Both the position numbers and the translations under genes were made by a program. Source: Scatonaster sp045598705 (GTDB lineage Bacteria; Bacillota; Clostridia; Saccharofermentanales; Saccharofermentanaceae). From it: DNA of 36,188 nucleotides. The DNA lies in contig JAZLMM010000006.1 of NCBI GenBank assembly GCA_045598705.1, positions 1-36,188 on the forward strand, given 5' to 3'. The notes below the pieces were generated by a model. The model searched no databases, was not told the origin of the DNA, and saw only the letters and a program-made list of their open reading frames with translations. Positions 16,053-24,582 of the stretch are shown one piece after another (position 1 is the first letter of the stretch; each line of letters begins with the position of its first letter).

Positions 16053-17258
16053 TCAGGCCTCAACGCGACGAGTTTTGCGCACGATCATGGCAAGAAGCAG
16101 GAAGGCAACACCAAAGAGTACCTGAACGCCCAGCGAGGAGAAGATGCTACCAGCACTGTACGTGTAGTTCATACCCGATCCGGCATAGATGGTATTCAAC
16201 ACCTTTCCACTCCAGAAGAATGGCAGGAAGTGGGCAAAGGTCTGTACCGACTTACCTAATACTTCGAATGGTACGTAGATGCCGCACAAGAAGCTCATGG
16301 AGAGTCCGAGTGAATTCGATATGAGATTCAAGGAGCTCGCCTTCGGACTAAAGCTGCATACAAACAGCGTCAAGGCACTCACATAGAATGTAGTTGTAAT
16401 CAGATTCAGGAGGATGACCCATGTGTATTTGCGGATCATCTCGGTACCTCTTCCATAAACTAATGCAAAGAACATCATGGCAAGAATAATCACTCCGGCA
16501 CATGTCATCAATCCTGCGAAATTCGACCAGTTACGCTTGGAAGCTGGGACAGGTGAAACGTCAATTCGATCCGATACCATTTTCTTATTACTTTCAATGA
16601 TAACAGCGCCAATTGCTGTACACATCACACATAGGCATGTGAAGCAGAAGAACATCAGTGACATGTAAAGTGCATAGGAGCGTGCATCTCCGGCCTTCGC
16701 TTCTTCCGCCTCACTTACTATTGCAAAAGAAACATCTGCCACGGAAGTCTCTAGTGCTTTTGCCACCGATTCATCGGAAGGAAGACCCATCGCACGGTAA
16801 GAACGGTAGACGTTGACGAATGAATCCACATCGTTGACAAAGCTGAAGGTGTTTCCGGAAACCTGGCTATGGGAAATATAGCTCATTGCAGGTTCTTCTC
16901 CCGCTTCAACAGATTCCTGGAAGCCTTCCGGGATCTCAATATAGAAATCAACCAGACGGAAGTAAAGGATATCGTTGATCCGCTCTTCGGACGAAGTCTC
17001 ATCGACATTCACATCACCACATGTTTCCAAGAAACGCTGAACACCTTGGCTCAATTCGCTGTGATCATGGTCACGAAGTGTCACGACCAGGTTGGAGTAA
17101 TTCGCACTCTTTTCTGTGTCAACGGTCTTATTCTGATCAAATGCATAAGGAGCCGAGTAGATCATGCTGACGGTATAGATGACCATAATGGCCAGGTAGA
17201 GGATCACGACACCACGATGTGCGCGGATCATTCTGAAGAAGTTCTTATAAAGCTGCAT
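16053..17258 (-). CDS. ABC-2 type permease, second subunit
   Basis: A 401-residue membrane subunit with the ABC2_membrane_3 plan. One N-terminal helix (about 15-35) is followed by a large extracytoplasmic domain (about 36-205), then five to six helices to the C-terminus, which ends in basic residues (VRKTRRVEA). It pairs with the preceding permease, whose 3' end it overlaps by 14 bp, suggesting translational coupling and a heterodimeric channel. GGAGAGAG lies upstream of its ATG within the end of the previous gene. The layout matches LnrM/LnrN-like pairs; the substrate is unknown. Confidence 0.9.
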   Translation of the reverse strand: MQLYKNFFRMIRAHRGVVILYLAIMVIYTVSMIYSAPYAFDQNKTVDTEKSANYSNLVVTLRDHDHSELSQGVQRFLETCGDVNVDETSSEERINDILYFRLVDFYIEIPEGFQESVEAGEEPAMSYISHSQVSGNTFSFVNDVDSFVNVYRSYRAMGLPSDESVAKALETSVADVSFAIVSEAEEAKAGDARSYALYMSLMFFCFTCLCVMCTAIGAVIIESNKKMVSDRIDVSPVPASKRNWSNFAGLMTCAGVIILAMMFFALVYGRGTEMIRKYTWVILLNLITTTFYVSALTLFVCSFSPKASSLNLISNSLGLSMSFLCGIYVPFEVLGKSVQTFAHFLPFFWSGKVLNTIYAGSGMNYTYSAGSIFSSLGVQVLFGVAFLLLAMIVRKTRRVEA

Positions 17259-18423
17259 ATTTCTCTCTCCTTAATTTCAGAACGGCCAGTGTCAAGAAAA
17301 TGACTGTGGCAATTGCAATTTTGAGTACATTCAACCAGAATGCCTGCAAGGACGAATAGAAGACCAAACGATAGAAGGCGAAGTTCATGATGGTCGCTGG
17401 ATTGATCTGGTTGATGATCGGACAATACTTCGCGAAAATACCTGGAAGGACAACGATCATTTCACCACTTAGGAACACCGATATCATGATCAGTCCGGTG
17501 GCTTTGCCCTCACGGGACGACTGCTCGCCCTTGGTAAATAGACCAAATATACTACCGAGACTCATCGCAAAGAGTGTACCCACCAGTACGAAGATGATCA
17601 GTTCTGCGATACGATGCGCAAGCGGAATACCAAAGAAATAGTTCATACAGAAGATCTGGAAGAACGTTATGGCGCAAGCAACCACGTAACGGGAAAGGAA
17701 AGAAGACATCAAGATCTTCATCTTGCGTTCCGGCGACACGGAGGTACGCATGCCGTATCCGCTTAGGTTTCCTTGGAGATCAAATACTACCTGAACGCCA
17801 GCGGAAACATTGAAGAACATACCCATCACAATGGTGGAATAGAAGTACCAATAGAAGTAGTTGGTCGCCTCACCCATGAAGGTTCCTTTGGCCTTCATCA
17901 CGGAGAGGTTCTCTGAAAGGGAATTTACTACCATTTCCATTCGATCCGGAGCAAGTATCATCGCATCCTTCATAATCGTGTAGTTTCGGCGGAAAGACTC
18001 TGAAATGCTTCGTGCGACCATCAGTGAGGTTGTTCCCGGATCACTTCCGATCTTGACCTCAATGGTTTCCTTCTCGCTGTCGACTACGAAGATTACTTCT
18101 GCTTCTCGGTCAAGAATCTTCTTCTGCGCGTCTTCTAGTGAATCACATGGAACAAGGGTGACCACTTCATGGTCATAACCGAGGTTGCCGGCTCTGACCT
18201 TCTCCGCGTCACATAATTCCTCCATCACCGCTTGAAACTCTTGGACATATTCGCCTTCACCCTGGGTAATGACAATCGCCTTGACCGGATCAAAATCCAT
18301 ATCTTTCTGGGCAGCAGGCATAAAGCTGACTTTGAAACAAGTCATGAGAAGTAATGGGAAAGCCAGCGACCAGAACAGGAATACGCGATCACGAAGTGTT
18401 CTGCGTAAATAATGTTTAAACAT
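17245..18423 (-). CDS. ABC-2 type permease, first subunit
   Basis: A 392-residue membrane subunit with an N-terminal helix (about 13-33), an extracytoplasmic domain to about residue 185, and about six helices after that (from YFYWYFYSTIVMGMFF onward). The family is ABC2_membrane_3. AGGAGG lies 8 nt before the ATG. The ATPase gene ends 14 bp upstream and the second permease overlaps its end by 14 bp. Together the three form an ATPase plus two permeases, the arrangement of linearmycin-type resistance transporters. Confidence 0.9.
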   Translation of the reverse strand: MFKHYLRRTLRDRVFLFWSLAFPLLLMTCFKVSFMPAAQKDMDFDPVKAIVITQGEGEYVQEFQAVMEELCDAEKVRAGNLGYDHEVVTLVPCDSLEDAQKKILDREAEVIFVVDSEKETIEVKIGSDPGTTSLMVARSISESFRRNYTIMKDAMILAPDRMEMVVNSLSENLSVMKAKGTFMGEATNYFYWYFYSTIVMGMFFNVSAGVQVVFDLQGNLSGYGMRTSVSPERKMKILMSSFLSRYVVACAITFFQIFCMNYFFGIPLAHRIAELIIFVLVGTLFAMSLGSIFGLFTKGEQSSREGKATGLIMISVFLSGEMIVVLPGIFAKYCPIINQINPATIMNFAFYRLVFYSSLQAFWLNVLKIAIATVIFLTLAVLKLRREKYAAL

Positions 18424-18437
18424 CTGTCGTTTCCTCC

Positions 18438-19376
18438 TTACTCATCACGAAGTTCTTTGCCCGTCAATTCCAAGAACACATCGTTCAGTGTAGGTTGCTC
18501 GGAATAGACATTCTTCATGCGGTATCCACACTCTTCGAGTGTCTTGATAATATTCACCACGTTATTTCCCTTACCGGCTTCGATCTTCAACATCTTGCCA
18601 TCGTAATCGACGCGGTAAATATTCTCTAACTCTGAGATCTTCTTGGTATCCTCTTCCGTCAAGCCCTTCACTTCAATTCGGATATTCTCACTCTTTCGGA
18701 TCATGTTCTTGAGCTCGTCCAAGGTACCCATCGCAATCTGCTGACCTTTATCAATGATGATGATTCGATCAGCCAGCTGCTCCACTTCTTCCATATAATG
18801 GGAAGTATAGATGATCGTTGCACCCTGTTTTCTTAGATCTTCAATACCTTCCAGAATCTTGTTTCGACTCTGCGGGTCAACGGCTACTGTCGGTTCGTCA
18901 AAGAAAATGATCTTCGGCTTGTGTGCAATGCCGCATGCAATATTCAGTCGACGCTTCAGACCACCTGACAGTTTCTTCGGACGGAACTTCTTGAATTCGT
19001 TAAGTTCTACGAAATCAATGGCTTCCTGCACCAGTTTCTTGCGTTCCGATTTATCTTTGATATAAAGTCCGCAGAAGAAATCGATATTCTCATACACCGT
19101 CAGTTCTTCAAACACGGAGACTTCCTGTGGTACCACACCAATCAGACGCTTCAGGTCGTAAGACTTCGGTGTCATCGGTTTACCCATCACCGTTATGTTC
19201 CCCGCATCGAACTCCAGAAGCGCCAAGATGCAGTTGATGGTCGTGGACTTGCCGGAACCGTTCGGTCCAAGCAGTGCCAGAATCTCGCCCTCATTCACTG
19301 TCATGCTGAAGTTGTCTACTGCAATCAGCTCCTTGTATCGTTTGATCAAACCATCGACTCTGATCATCTCACTCAT
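18438..19376 (-). CDS. ABC transporter ATP-binding protein (LnrL-like)
   Basis: A 312-residue ATPase of the DrrA/CcmA-like group that powers the two downstream permeases. Walker A GPNGSGKST is at 37-45, signature LSGGLKRR at 136-143, Walker B IIFFDEPT at 157-163 and the switch His in YTSHYMEE. The last 90 residues are a regulatory domain common in drug and lantibiotic exporters. The start at 19376 has GAGGAA upstream. Fourteen more codons are open upstream but lack a site. It is the first gene of the operon ATPase, permease, permease, kinase, regulator (14-bp gap, 14-bp overlap, 20-bp and 14-bp gaps). Confidence 0.94.
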   Translation of the reverse strand: MSEMIRVDGLIKRYKELIAVDNFSMTVNEGEILALLGPNGSGKSTTINCILALLEFDAGNITVMGKPMTPKSYDLKRLIGVVPQEVSVFEELTVYENIDFFCGLYIKDKSERKKLVQEAIDFVELNEFKKFRPKKLSGGLKRRLNIACGIAHKPKIIFFDEPTVAVDPQSRNKILEGIEDLRKQGATIIYTSHYMEEVEQLADRIIIIDKGQQIAMGTLDELKNMIRKSENIRIEVKGLTEEDTKKISELENIYRVDYDGKMLKIEAGKGNNVVNIIKTLEECGYRMKNVYSEQPTLNDVFLELTGKELRDE

Positions 19377-19501
19377 TGTTGTTTCCTCACTTTTCATGTG
19401 TTTTGTCTTCGCGCACACTTCACTTTGTGCATCTTTTCTCTGATGGTTCCATTATTCCACTTTGCATTGTCATCCGTCAGTGTTTACCATCACTTCTCAA
19501 T

Positions 19502-19515
19502 ATGACAAATGTCAT
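19502..19515. promoter_or_regulatory. 14-bp palindrome upstream of the ABC/two-component operon
   Basis: ATGACAAATGTCAT is a perfect inverted repeat (ATGACA, 2 bp, TGTCAT), 126 bp upstream of the ATPase start. Its form and position suit a dimeric NarL-family regulator, most simply the one encoded at the end of this operon. Between it and the gene lie TGACGG- and ATAATG-like elements that could form the promoter. Binding is inferred. Confidence 0.55.
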
Positions 19516-19593
19516 GTTCGTCTTGTAAGAATCAGCCAGAATCTCAACTTTGCGATTTTAGGCTGACTTTGTAAGGTAAGTAAATCCACAAAG

Positions 19594-19642
19594 GAAGAGG
19601 CGTTCTCTTCGTGACTCGCATCACTTCCGAGAACGCCTCTTC
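19594..19642 (-). terminator. Terminator of the GH16 gene
   Basis: A perfect 14-bp stem (GAAGAGGCGTTCTC with GAGAACGCCTCTTC) and a 21-nt loop lie 30 bp past the stop of the glucanase gene. The following minus-strand bases, CTTTGTGGATTT, are only moderately U-rich. It separates the glucanase from the ABC operon. Confidence 0.75.
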
Positions 19643-19671
19643 TATACTCAATAAATACTTCCCGTTCGAGT

Positions 19672-21084
19672 TTAACCAGCTATTTCTTCTACCCTTACAT
19701 TTGTGATGTAGAGCGTAGCAGTATCACCATGTCCACCCATATTGAACTCGAGACGGCCATTGTTATCATCCTTATCTTTCATCTCAAATTCGTAAGAGAT
19801 CGTCTGCCATTCTGTAGTAACGTCGAAGCTTGTATCGTCCAGGTAACGGATCCAGCCAGCTGTTGGCGCCGTGACAGCCGTGATACATTTACGAGGCTCA
19901 TCCGCTTTGATATCAAATGTCACCTTGTACTTATGGCCCTTCCGCATAGGAAGCTCAGGCTGAACTAGTTGAACTGAATAGTCTTCCGTTCCGCAGTTCG
20001 TAGATGAAATCACAATGGCACCATCCTTGATCTCAGCGTTACCTTCTCCACCATTCAAGAGGATAAACTTCCAATCCAGCTCATCGTCAAGGTTCTCTTC
20101 GACAGAGAAATCACCGTTATGGATGAAGTTTCCATCTGCAGAAGCTTCACGGTACTGTTTCTCCGGCTTGGTCACATTCATATCGTAAGAAGGCTTCTGA
20201 TATACACGAACATAATCGACTTCGAACTCGGCTTTAGAGAAGTCCGTGGTTGCATCCGGATTTCCCGGCCAATCTCCACCTACTGCCAGATTCAACTGAA
20301 TGTAGAATTCTTGGTTGAAAGGCGCTGGATATGGCACTTCGTCCGCACCTTCGCTACCTGTGAACCAGTCATTGCAAGTCAGTACCAACTCGCCATCTGT
20401 GTAGAATCGCATCTCGCCCGGCTCCCATTCCACGGAGTACTCATGGAACTTTGAAGAGAAGCTATCTGCACCGGTCTTGGTAATCGTGCCCTGCTGCTCT
20501 CCATGTGGTTCACCATAGTGAATCGTAGAGTATGAGATAGAAGTATCGTTTCCAAGGCTTTCCATGATATCGATCTCACCACACTTCGGCCAGCTGCCGT
20601 AAAGGCTCTCTAATGTTGGCATCATCCAGATTGCCGGCCATAGCCCCTGACCCTCCGGCACCTTCGCCGAGACAACGACCTTACCATACATGAAATCCGA
20701 TTTCTTCATCCCGTTGATCTTTCCGGACGTGTAATATGGCTTGCCATCTTTCTCGGTCTTGATTGCCTTCAACACTAGTTTTCCATCACGTAGGAAAACG
20801 TTATCCGTTGATGTGGTGTACTCCTGTAGTTCATGGTTCGTCCAGCCAGGTTGATGTGGATCGTAACGCCACTTTGTCTCGTCCAGTGCCTCTGCGTCGA
20901 ACTCATCGTTCCAGAGCAGATTATATCCCTCAATCTCCGGAATACCGGCTTCTTCCGTGCTCTCAGATTGAACGGACGGTGTGGTGTCCGCGCGCTCCTT
21001 CGTCTCCTCTTTCTTAGAGCATGACGCCATGGAAATCATCATCGTGAATACCAGAGCCAGGCTCAATAGTTGATTCTTCTTCAT
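19672..21084 (-). CDS. Secreted GH16 beta-glucanase lipoprotein with CBM
   Basis: A 470-residue extracellular enzyme expected to cleave beta-1,3 or mixed-linkage glucans (laminarin, lichenin). A signal peptide with the lipobox SMASC puts lipidated Cys22 on the cell surface, followed by a Ser/Thr/Glu linker to about residue 50. The GH16 domain covers about 54-296. Its catalytic motif GEIDIMES places the nucleophile at Glu170 and the acid/base at Glu175, and substrate-site aromatics are plentiful. Residues 318-468 resemble a family 4/9 carbohydrate-binding module (NFIHNGDFSV start). GGAGG lies 8 nt before the ATG at 21084. The divergent AraC regulator is the likely controller. The laminarinase-type bulge Met is consistent with beta-1,3 activity. 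Confidence 0.93.
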   Translation of the reverse strand: MKKNQLLSLALVFTMMISMASCSKKEETKERADTTPSVQSESTEEAGIPEIEGYNLLWNDEFDAEALDETKWRYDPHQPGWTNHELQEYTTSTDNVFLRDGKLVLKAIKTEKDGKPYYTSGKINGMKKSDFMYGKVVVSAKVPEGQGLWPAIWMMPTLESLYGSWPKCGEIDIMESLGNDTSISYSTIHYGEPHGEQQGTITKTGADSFSSKFHEYSVEWEPGEMRFYTDGELVLTCNDWFTGSEGADEVPYPAPFNQEFYIQLNLAVGGDWPGNPDATTDFSKAEFEVDYVRVYQKPSYDMNVTKPEKQYREASADGNFIHNGDFSVEENLDDELDWKFILLNGGEGNAEIKDGAIVISSTNCGTEDYSVQLVQPELPMRKGHKYKVTFDIKADEPRKCITAVTAPTAGWIRYLDDTSFDVTTEWQTISYEFEMKDKDDNNGRLEFNMGGHGDTATLYITNVRVEEIAG

Positions 21085-21184
21085 AAAATGCCTCCTATAC
21101 CCCATAGATAGAATTCTATTACATCAAACATAACAGAAAGCATGTATTGGATATTGCTTTTTGATATCTATATTTACGTTTTCG

Positions 21185-21193
21185 TGCTACAAT
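21185..21193 (+). promoter_or_regulatory. Extended -10 promoter of the AraC gene
   Basis: TGCTACAAT gives a TACAAT -10 (21188-21193) with a TGn extension, 58 bp before the AraC start. It lies in the 167-bp region shared with the divergent glucanase gene. Confidence 0.5.
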
Positions 21194-21251
21194 CATATGG
21201 GAGAAGCACCCGCTACTCTTGATTTTTTGTGATTTTCGGGAGGGAATATCC

Positions 21252-22004
21252 ATGGTCAATCGCAAGCGTACCATCTCTTACCAAGAATTTCTGCACAAGG
21301 AATACGAGTTGCAGTATGCACCTTTCGAACCCGAGGCAGCATTCTACGAGACCATCCGCTCCGGAAACACAGAAGCCTTGGAAGCCCTTCTGCAAGAACC
21401 TTTCCACGAGAAACGCGGTTTGGGCGTACTATCGAAGGATCCACTTTCGAATCTGAAATATCACCTAACGATTTCTATCGCGATGATTGCCCGGTACTGT
21501 ATGTCCGGTGGCATGAGCCTATCCGAAGCATATAGTCTCAGTGACTACTATATCCAGATGACCGACGAAGCAGAAAGTCAAGAAGAAATATCCGAGATTC
21601 ACGATGAAGTCTGTCGCAATTACGCTCGCCTGATGAATCAGAGTCGTGCGCATGGCACGACGTCCCGCCCGATTCGCACATGCATCAACTATATCTATGC
21701 TCACCTTCACACCCGAATCACCGTAGACAAACTTGCCAAAGTCTGCAATCTCTCTGCACCATATCTTTCCAGACTCTTCAAGCGTGAAACAGGATATGCC
21801 ATCAGCCAATATATCCAGATGAAGAAGATTGAAACAGCCAAGGCTATGCTCACTTCCTCCAGTTATTCTATCGCAGAGATCTCTGTTTCGCTTGCTTTCC
21901 CGAGCCAGAGTTACTTCACCAACGTTCTAAAGAAAGACACCGGCCTTACGCCGAAACAATATCGAGAACGTTTCGCCAATCAACCGGTGTCTGAATTTAT
22001 CTAG
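21252..22004 (+). CDS. AraC-family transcriptional regulator
   Basis: A 250-residue regulator. Residues 1-135 are an all-helical N-terminal region without a recognisable cupin. Residues 140-240 are the paired helix-turn-helix domain of AraC proteins, beginning RPIRTCINYIYAHLHTRI and including VDKLAKVCNLSAPYLSRLFK and the terminal SQSYFTNVLKKDTGLTPKQYR. GGGAGGG precedes the ATG at 21252. It is divergent from the GH16 glucanase, with 167 bp between the starts, so it probably activates that gene in response to a sugar signal. It ends 13 bp from the convergent rubrerythrin stop. Confidence 0.92.
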   Translation: MVNRKRTISYQEFLHKEYELQYAPFEPEAAFYETIRSGNTEALEALLQEPFHEKRGLGVLSKDPLSNLKYHLTISIAMIARYCMSGGMSLSEAYSLSDYYIQMTDEAESQEEISEIHDEVCRNYARLMNQSRAHGTTSRPIRTCINYIYAHLHTRITVDKLAKVCNLSAPYLSRLFKRETGYAISQYIQMKKIETAKAMLTSSSYSIAEISVSLAFPSQSYFTNVLKKDTGLTPKQYRERFANQPVSEFI

Positions 22005-22017
22005 AAATTTCGGAAGA

Positions 22018-22605
22018 TTACTTGAAATATCTATCCAGCATACCCTTCAGTGCCTTGCCATGTCGAGCTTCATCTCGGGCCATCTCGTGAACGGTATCAT
22101 GGATTGCATCCAGGTTATACTTCTTCGCAACCGTAGCCAGTTCTGTCTTACCAGCGGTAGCCCCGAATTCGCAGTCCACTCTCCATGCAAGATTTGCCTT
22201 CGTAGAATCCTTCATGTTCGGCTCAAGATCCTCTCCCAGAAGTTCGGCAAATTTCGCCGCATGTTCAGCTTCTTCATAAGCTGCCTTCTCCCAATATAGG
22301 CCAATCTCCGGATAACCTTCACGATGTGCAATACGAGCCATACAAAGATACATACCCACTTCACTACATTCACCGGTAAAGTTCGCCTTCAACTGTTCGA
22401 AAATATACTTCTTATCTTCCTCAGAGATATCCGGATTATCTTTCACTGTCTTCGCATACACACCATAGTTGTGTTCTGCTGCCAAGGAAAGTTCAGCTTC
22501 CATCTTCTTAAAAGCCGCCTTCTTCGCCTTACAAACTGGGCACTCATCTGGCGCTTCCTCACCTTCATACACATAACCACACACTGAGCAAACAAACTTC
22601 TCCAT
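22018..22605 (-). CDS. Reverse rubrerythrin (rubredoxin domain first)
   Basis: A 195-residue cytoplasmic peroxide-reducing protein. Residues 1-35 are the rubredoxin-type FeS4 site with Cys 6, 9, 22 and 25 (CSVC and CPVC). The four-helix diiron domain follows, with its Glu and His ligands in ECSEVG, EEAEHAAKF and DEARHG. Having the rubredoxin domain at the N-terminus is the 'reverse' order known from clostridia such as C. acetobutylicum, where PerR controls it. Here it starts 11 bp after the perR-like gene, so repressor and enzyme share a transcript. AGGAGA lies 6 nt before the ATG. Confidence 0.95.
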   Translation of the reverse strand: MEKFVCSVCGYVYEGEEAPDECPVCKAKKAAFKKMEAELSLAAEHNYGVYAKTVKDNPDISEEDKKYIFEQLKANFTGECSEVGMYLCMARIAHREGYPEIGLYWEKAAYEEAEHAAKFAELLGEDLEPNMKDSTKANLAWRVDCEFGATAGKTELATVAKKYNLDAIHDTVHEMARDEARHGKALKGMLDRYFK

Positions 22606-22616
22606 AAATATTCTCC

Positions 22617-23009
22617 TTATTCATTTGATTGATTCGCTTGGCACTTTGGACAAATTCCGTCAAATTGTAATGTGTAACCTAGGATTAGGTAGCCCGAGGT
22701 ATCCTGCAAGAACTTCTCCATCTCTTCGATTGGCATCTCCACATCTGCTACCTTGCCGCATCGGCTACAATGTACGTGATAATGTGGAAAAACCTGATGG
22801 TCGAAGTGATCGGATCCGTTATTGATCCGCACTCGCATTGCCTCACCAGAATCTGCAAGTTTATTCAGAACCCGATAGACCGTTGCACGGCTGATTGTCG
22901 GATACTCCTCTTGCACACGCGCAGTAACCTCGTCAGCCGTTGGATGATTTCCTAGCTCGGCAAGCTTCTGCTTCACAATCTGCTTCTGCAATGTATTTCG
23001 TTCCTGCAC
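22617..23009 (-). CDS. perR: PerR-type Fur-family repressor
   Basis: A metal-dependent repressor of about 130 residues that senses peroxide. The N-terminal winged helix includes NHPTADEV and the recognition helix SRATVYRVLNKLA. The metal region is HFDHQVFPHYHVH. A structural zinc site has Cys 81/84 (CSRC) and 120/123 (CPKC). I place the start at GTG 23009, with AAGG about 9 nt upstream. The frame also opens at TTG 23066, but the predicted promoter -10 at 23079-23084 would leave only about 5 nt of leader there. The rubrerythrin 11 bp downstream and the operator across its own promoter fit autoregulation. PerR over Fur or Zur is inferred from the neighbour. Confidence 0.88.
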   Translation of the reverse strand: MQERNTLQKQIVKQKLAELGNHPTADEVTARVQEEYPTISRATVYRVLNKLADSGEAMRVRINNGSDHFDHQVFPHYHVHCSRCGKVADVEMPIEEMEKFLQDTSGYLILGYTLQFDGICPKCQANQSNE

Positions 23010-23071
23010 CTGCCCATCCCTTTCTAATGATTCACATGAACAATAGCCATCATGTTCAAAGTACAAGTCTT

Positions 23072-23107
23072 CTTATTGATATTACATCTCAATAAGCACA
23101 TCGTCAA
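23072..23107 (-). promoter_or_regulatory. perR promoter with overlapping inverted repeat
   Basis: On the minus strand TTGACG (23102-23107) and TAATAT (23079-23084) are exactly 17 bp apart. An inverted repeat CTTATTGA-9 bp-TCAATAAG (23072-23096) covers the -10 and much of the spacer. A repressor bound there would block the promoter, so it is a good candidate PerR operator. The sequence differs from the Bacillus PerR box, so the assignment rests on position. Confidence 0.6.
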
Positions 23108-23121
23108 CTCGTCGAGATTTT

Positions 23122-23151
23122 TTGACACAAGTAAAATTGTCGTTGTAAAAT
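23122..23151 (+). promoter_or_regulatory. Promoter of the HExxH lipoprotein gene
   Basis: A perfect TTGACA (23122-23127) and TAAAAT (23146-23151) are 18 bp apart, about 64 bp before the start codon. It is divergent from the perR promoter, with the perR -35 only 15 bp away. Confidence 0.65.
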
Positions 23152-23214
23152 GTAGGTCTAATGCAAGTGAAATCATTTTGCCAAGAATTGGATTCACCGT
23201 CGGAGGACTGAGTT

Positions 23215-24582
23215 TTGAACAGGGAACACTGTGTTTTTACCGTATTTTTAGCAATCACTATTATAGTAGTAACAATTGGTTTAGCAGGATGTATCTCGAT
23301 GGAACATTCTCACCGTGAAACAACCGTTCTAACGCCACATACGATTCCTCCGACCCCCACTTCTACGCCCATCCCGCCACGGTTACAGACACCGACCCCA
23401 ACGCCGGATGTGAATCTTCAAGCCAAGGATGAAGCACTCCAGATTGCGAATCTACACCATGTTCCAGAAGCATATCTGAAGGGTGAATATGCGCTATTCA
23501 TTCGTTTTGCGGAAATCATTGATGAAAATGAGAATCTTAATGGCTATGAGAATACAGTATATGCCATTTTCCCAATGATTGCAGATCACCTCTCACCAGA
23601 GAATGCGGATCATTTCTTCTCACGACTCGCCTCCCTCTCCATCGTTGACTCATATATTGATATGTCCATCGGCGCCGAATACCACATGTCGAGCAATCGC
23701 GTAGTCACCAATGCCAATTACAAGAACTCCAGTCTCCTTTGCCTAGAAGGTGTACTCTTTCACGAACTTGTACACTTCGTCGACACAAATATCGATGGTA
23801 GTGTAGAAGGGGCCCGTTTCTGTCAAAATGGTATTTTCCCCATCCATGACTTAGAAGGCGCCGTAACCTCCGGGCAAGACAAAATCCACAGTGCGTCCTT
23901 CCTTCTAGAGGCTGGCGCAGAACTTTACACCGCAAAGTATTTCACTAAGTCCACGGATAGTTATCCAGTTAATGTGCAGTTCCTAACTGGACTTGAGCAC
24001 ATCATCGGTCAGGATAAACTGGACGAGATTTTCTTCAGTCATCAGACTGCACCTGATTTTGCCAATTTACTACTGGATCACGGTCTGGAAGAAGACGAGA
24101 TCTGGCGTTTCTTTCTGACCATGGACGCAATCTCCTACCAGCAAGTACCTCCTCAGGATCCTATTCGTCCTGAAGATGTGTTGATTCGTCTATATACGAA
24201 CATCATTGGACCCAACTATCTTGATGACCAGGTTTTCTGCCACATTCTGCGTTGTTGCTACAAGGAAGCCTATAACTTCACCGTGATTCCATCTGCCTAT
24301 ATGCAGCAGCTTAGTAGTCTTCAAATGACTGAAGAAGAGACGAGCAAATGGATGTACAGCATTTTCAACCAGTTGTATGGCATTCCCGCATTTGAAGGCA
24401 TTAACCTATTCCCTATGCTTGGTATATATCTTGACGGGAAATATACTCTCTCCTCCATGATCGTCTTCGTAGACGACGAGACGGAAACCAAACCATTCTT
24501 ATCGCTTCTCATCACATACGATTTCGAAACGAAGAAAGTGAAAGCGGTTTCCGTCTACGACATCATTCAAGAGCACGATTAA
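23215..24582 (+). CDS. Surface lipoprotein with HExxH metalloprotease motif
   Basis: A 455-residue protein. Its signal peptide ends in the lipobox LAGC, so lipidated Cys26 anchors it outside. Residues 35-65 are a Thr/Pro-rich stalk (PPTPTSTPIPP). The body carries HELVHFVD with zinc-ligand candidates His183 and His187 and catalytic Glu184. An EAGAE motif at 232-236, about 45 residues later, suits the third ligand of a gluzincin fold. The C-terminal 200 residues are helical and then beta-rich. I do not recognise a named family. The start is TTG with GGAGG 8 nt upstream; no ATG fits. Its stop directly abuts the convergent trpB2 stop. Confidence 0.85.
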   Translation: MNREHCVFTVFLAITIIVVTIGLAGCISMEHSHRETTVLTPHTIPPTPTSTPIPPRLQTPTPTPDVNLQAKDEALQIANLHHVPEAYLKGEYALFIRFAEIIDENENLNGYENTVYAIFPMIADHLSPENADHFFSRLASLSIVDSYIDMSIGAEYHMSSNRVVTNANYKNSSLLCLEGVLFHELVHFVDTNIDGSVEGARFCQNGIFPIHDLEGAVTSGQDKIHSASFLLEAGAELYTAKYFTKSTDSYPVNVQFLTGLEHIIGQDKLDEIFFSHQTAPDFANLLLDHGLEEDEIWRFFLTMDAISYQQVPPQDPIRPEDVLIRLYTNIIGPNYLDDQVFCHILRCCYKEAYNFTVIPSAYMQQLSSLQMTEEETSKWMYSIFNQLYGIPAFEGINLFPMLGIYLDGKYTLSSMIVFVDDETETKPFLSLLITYDFETKKVKAVSVYDIIQEHD

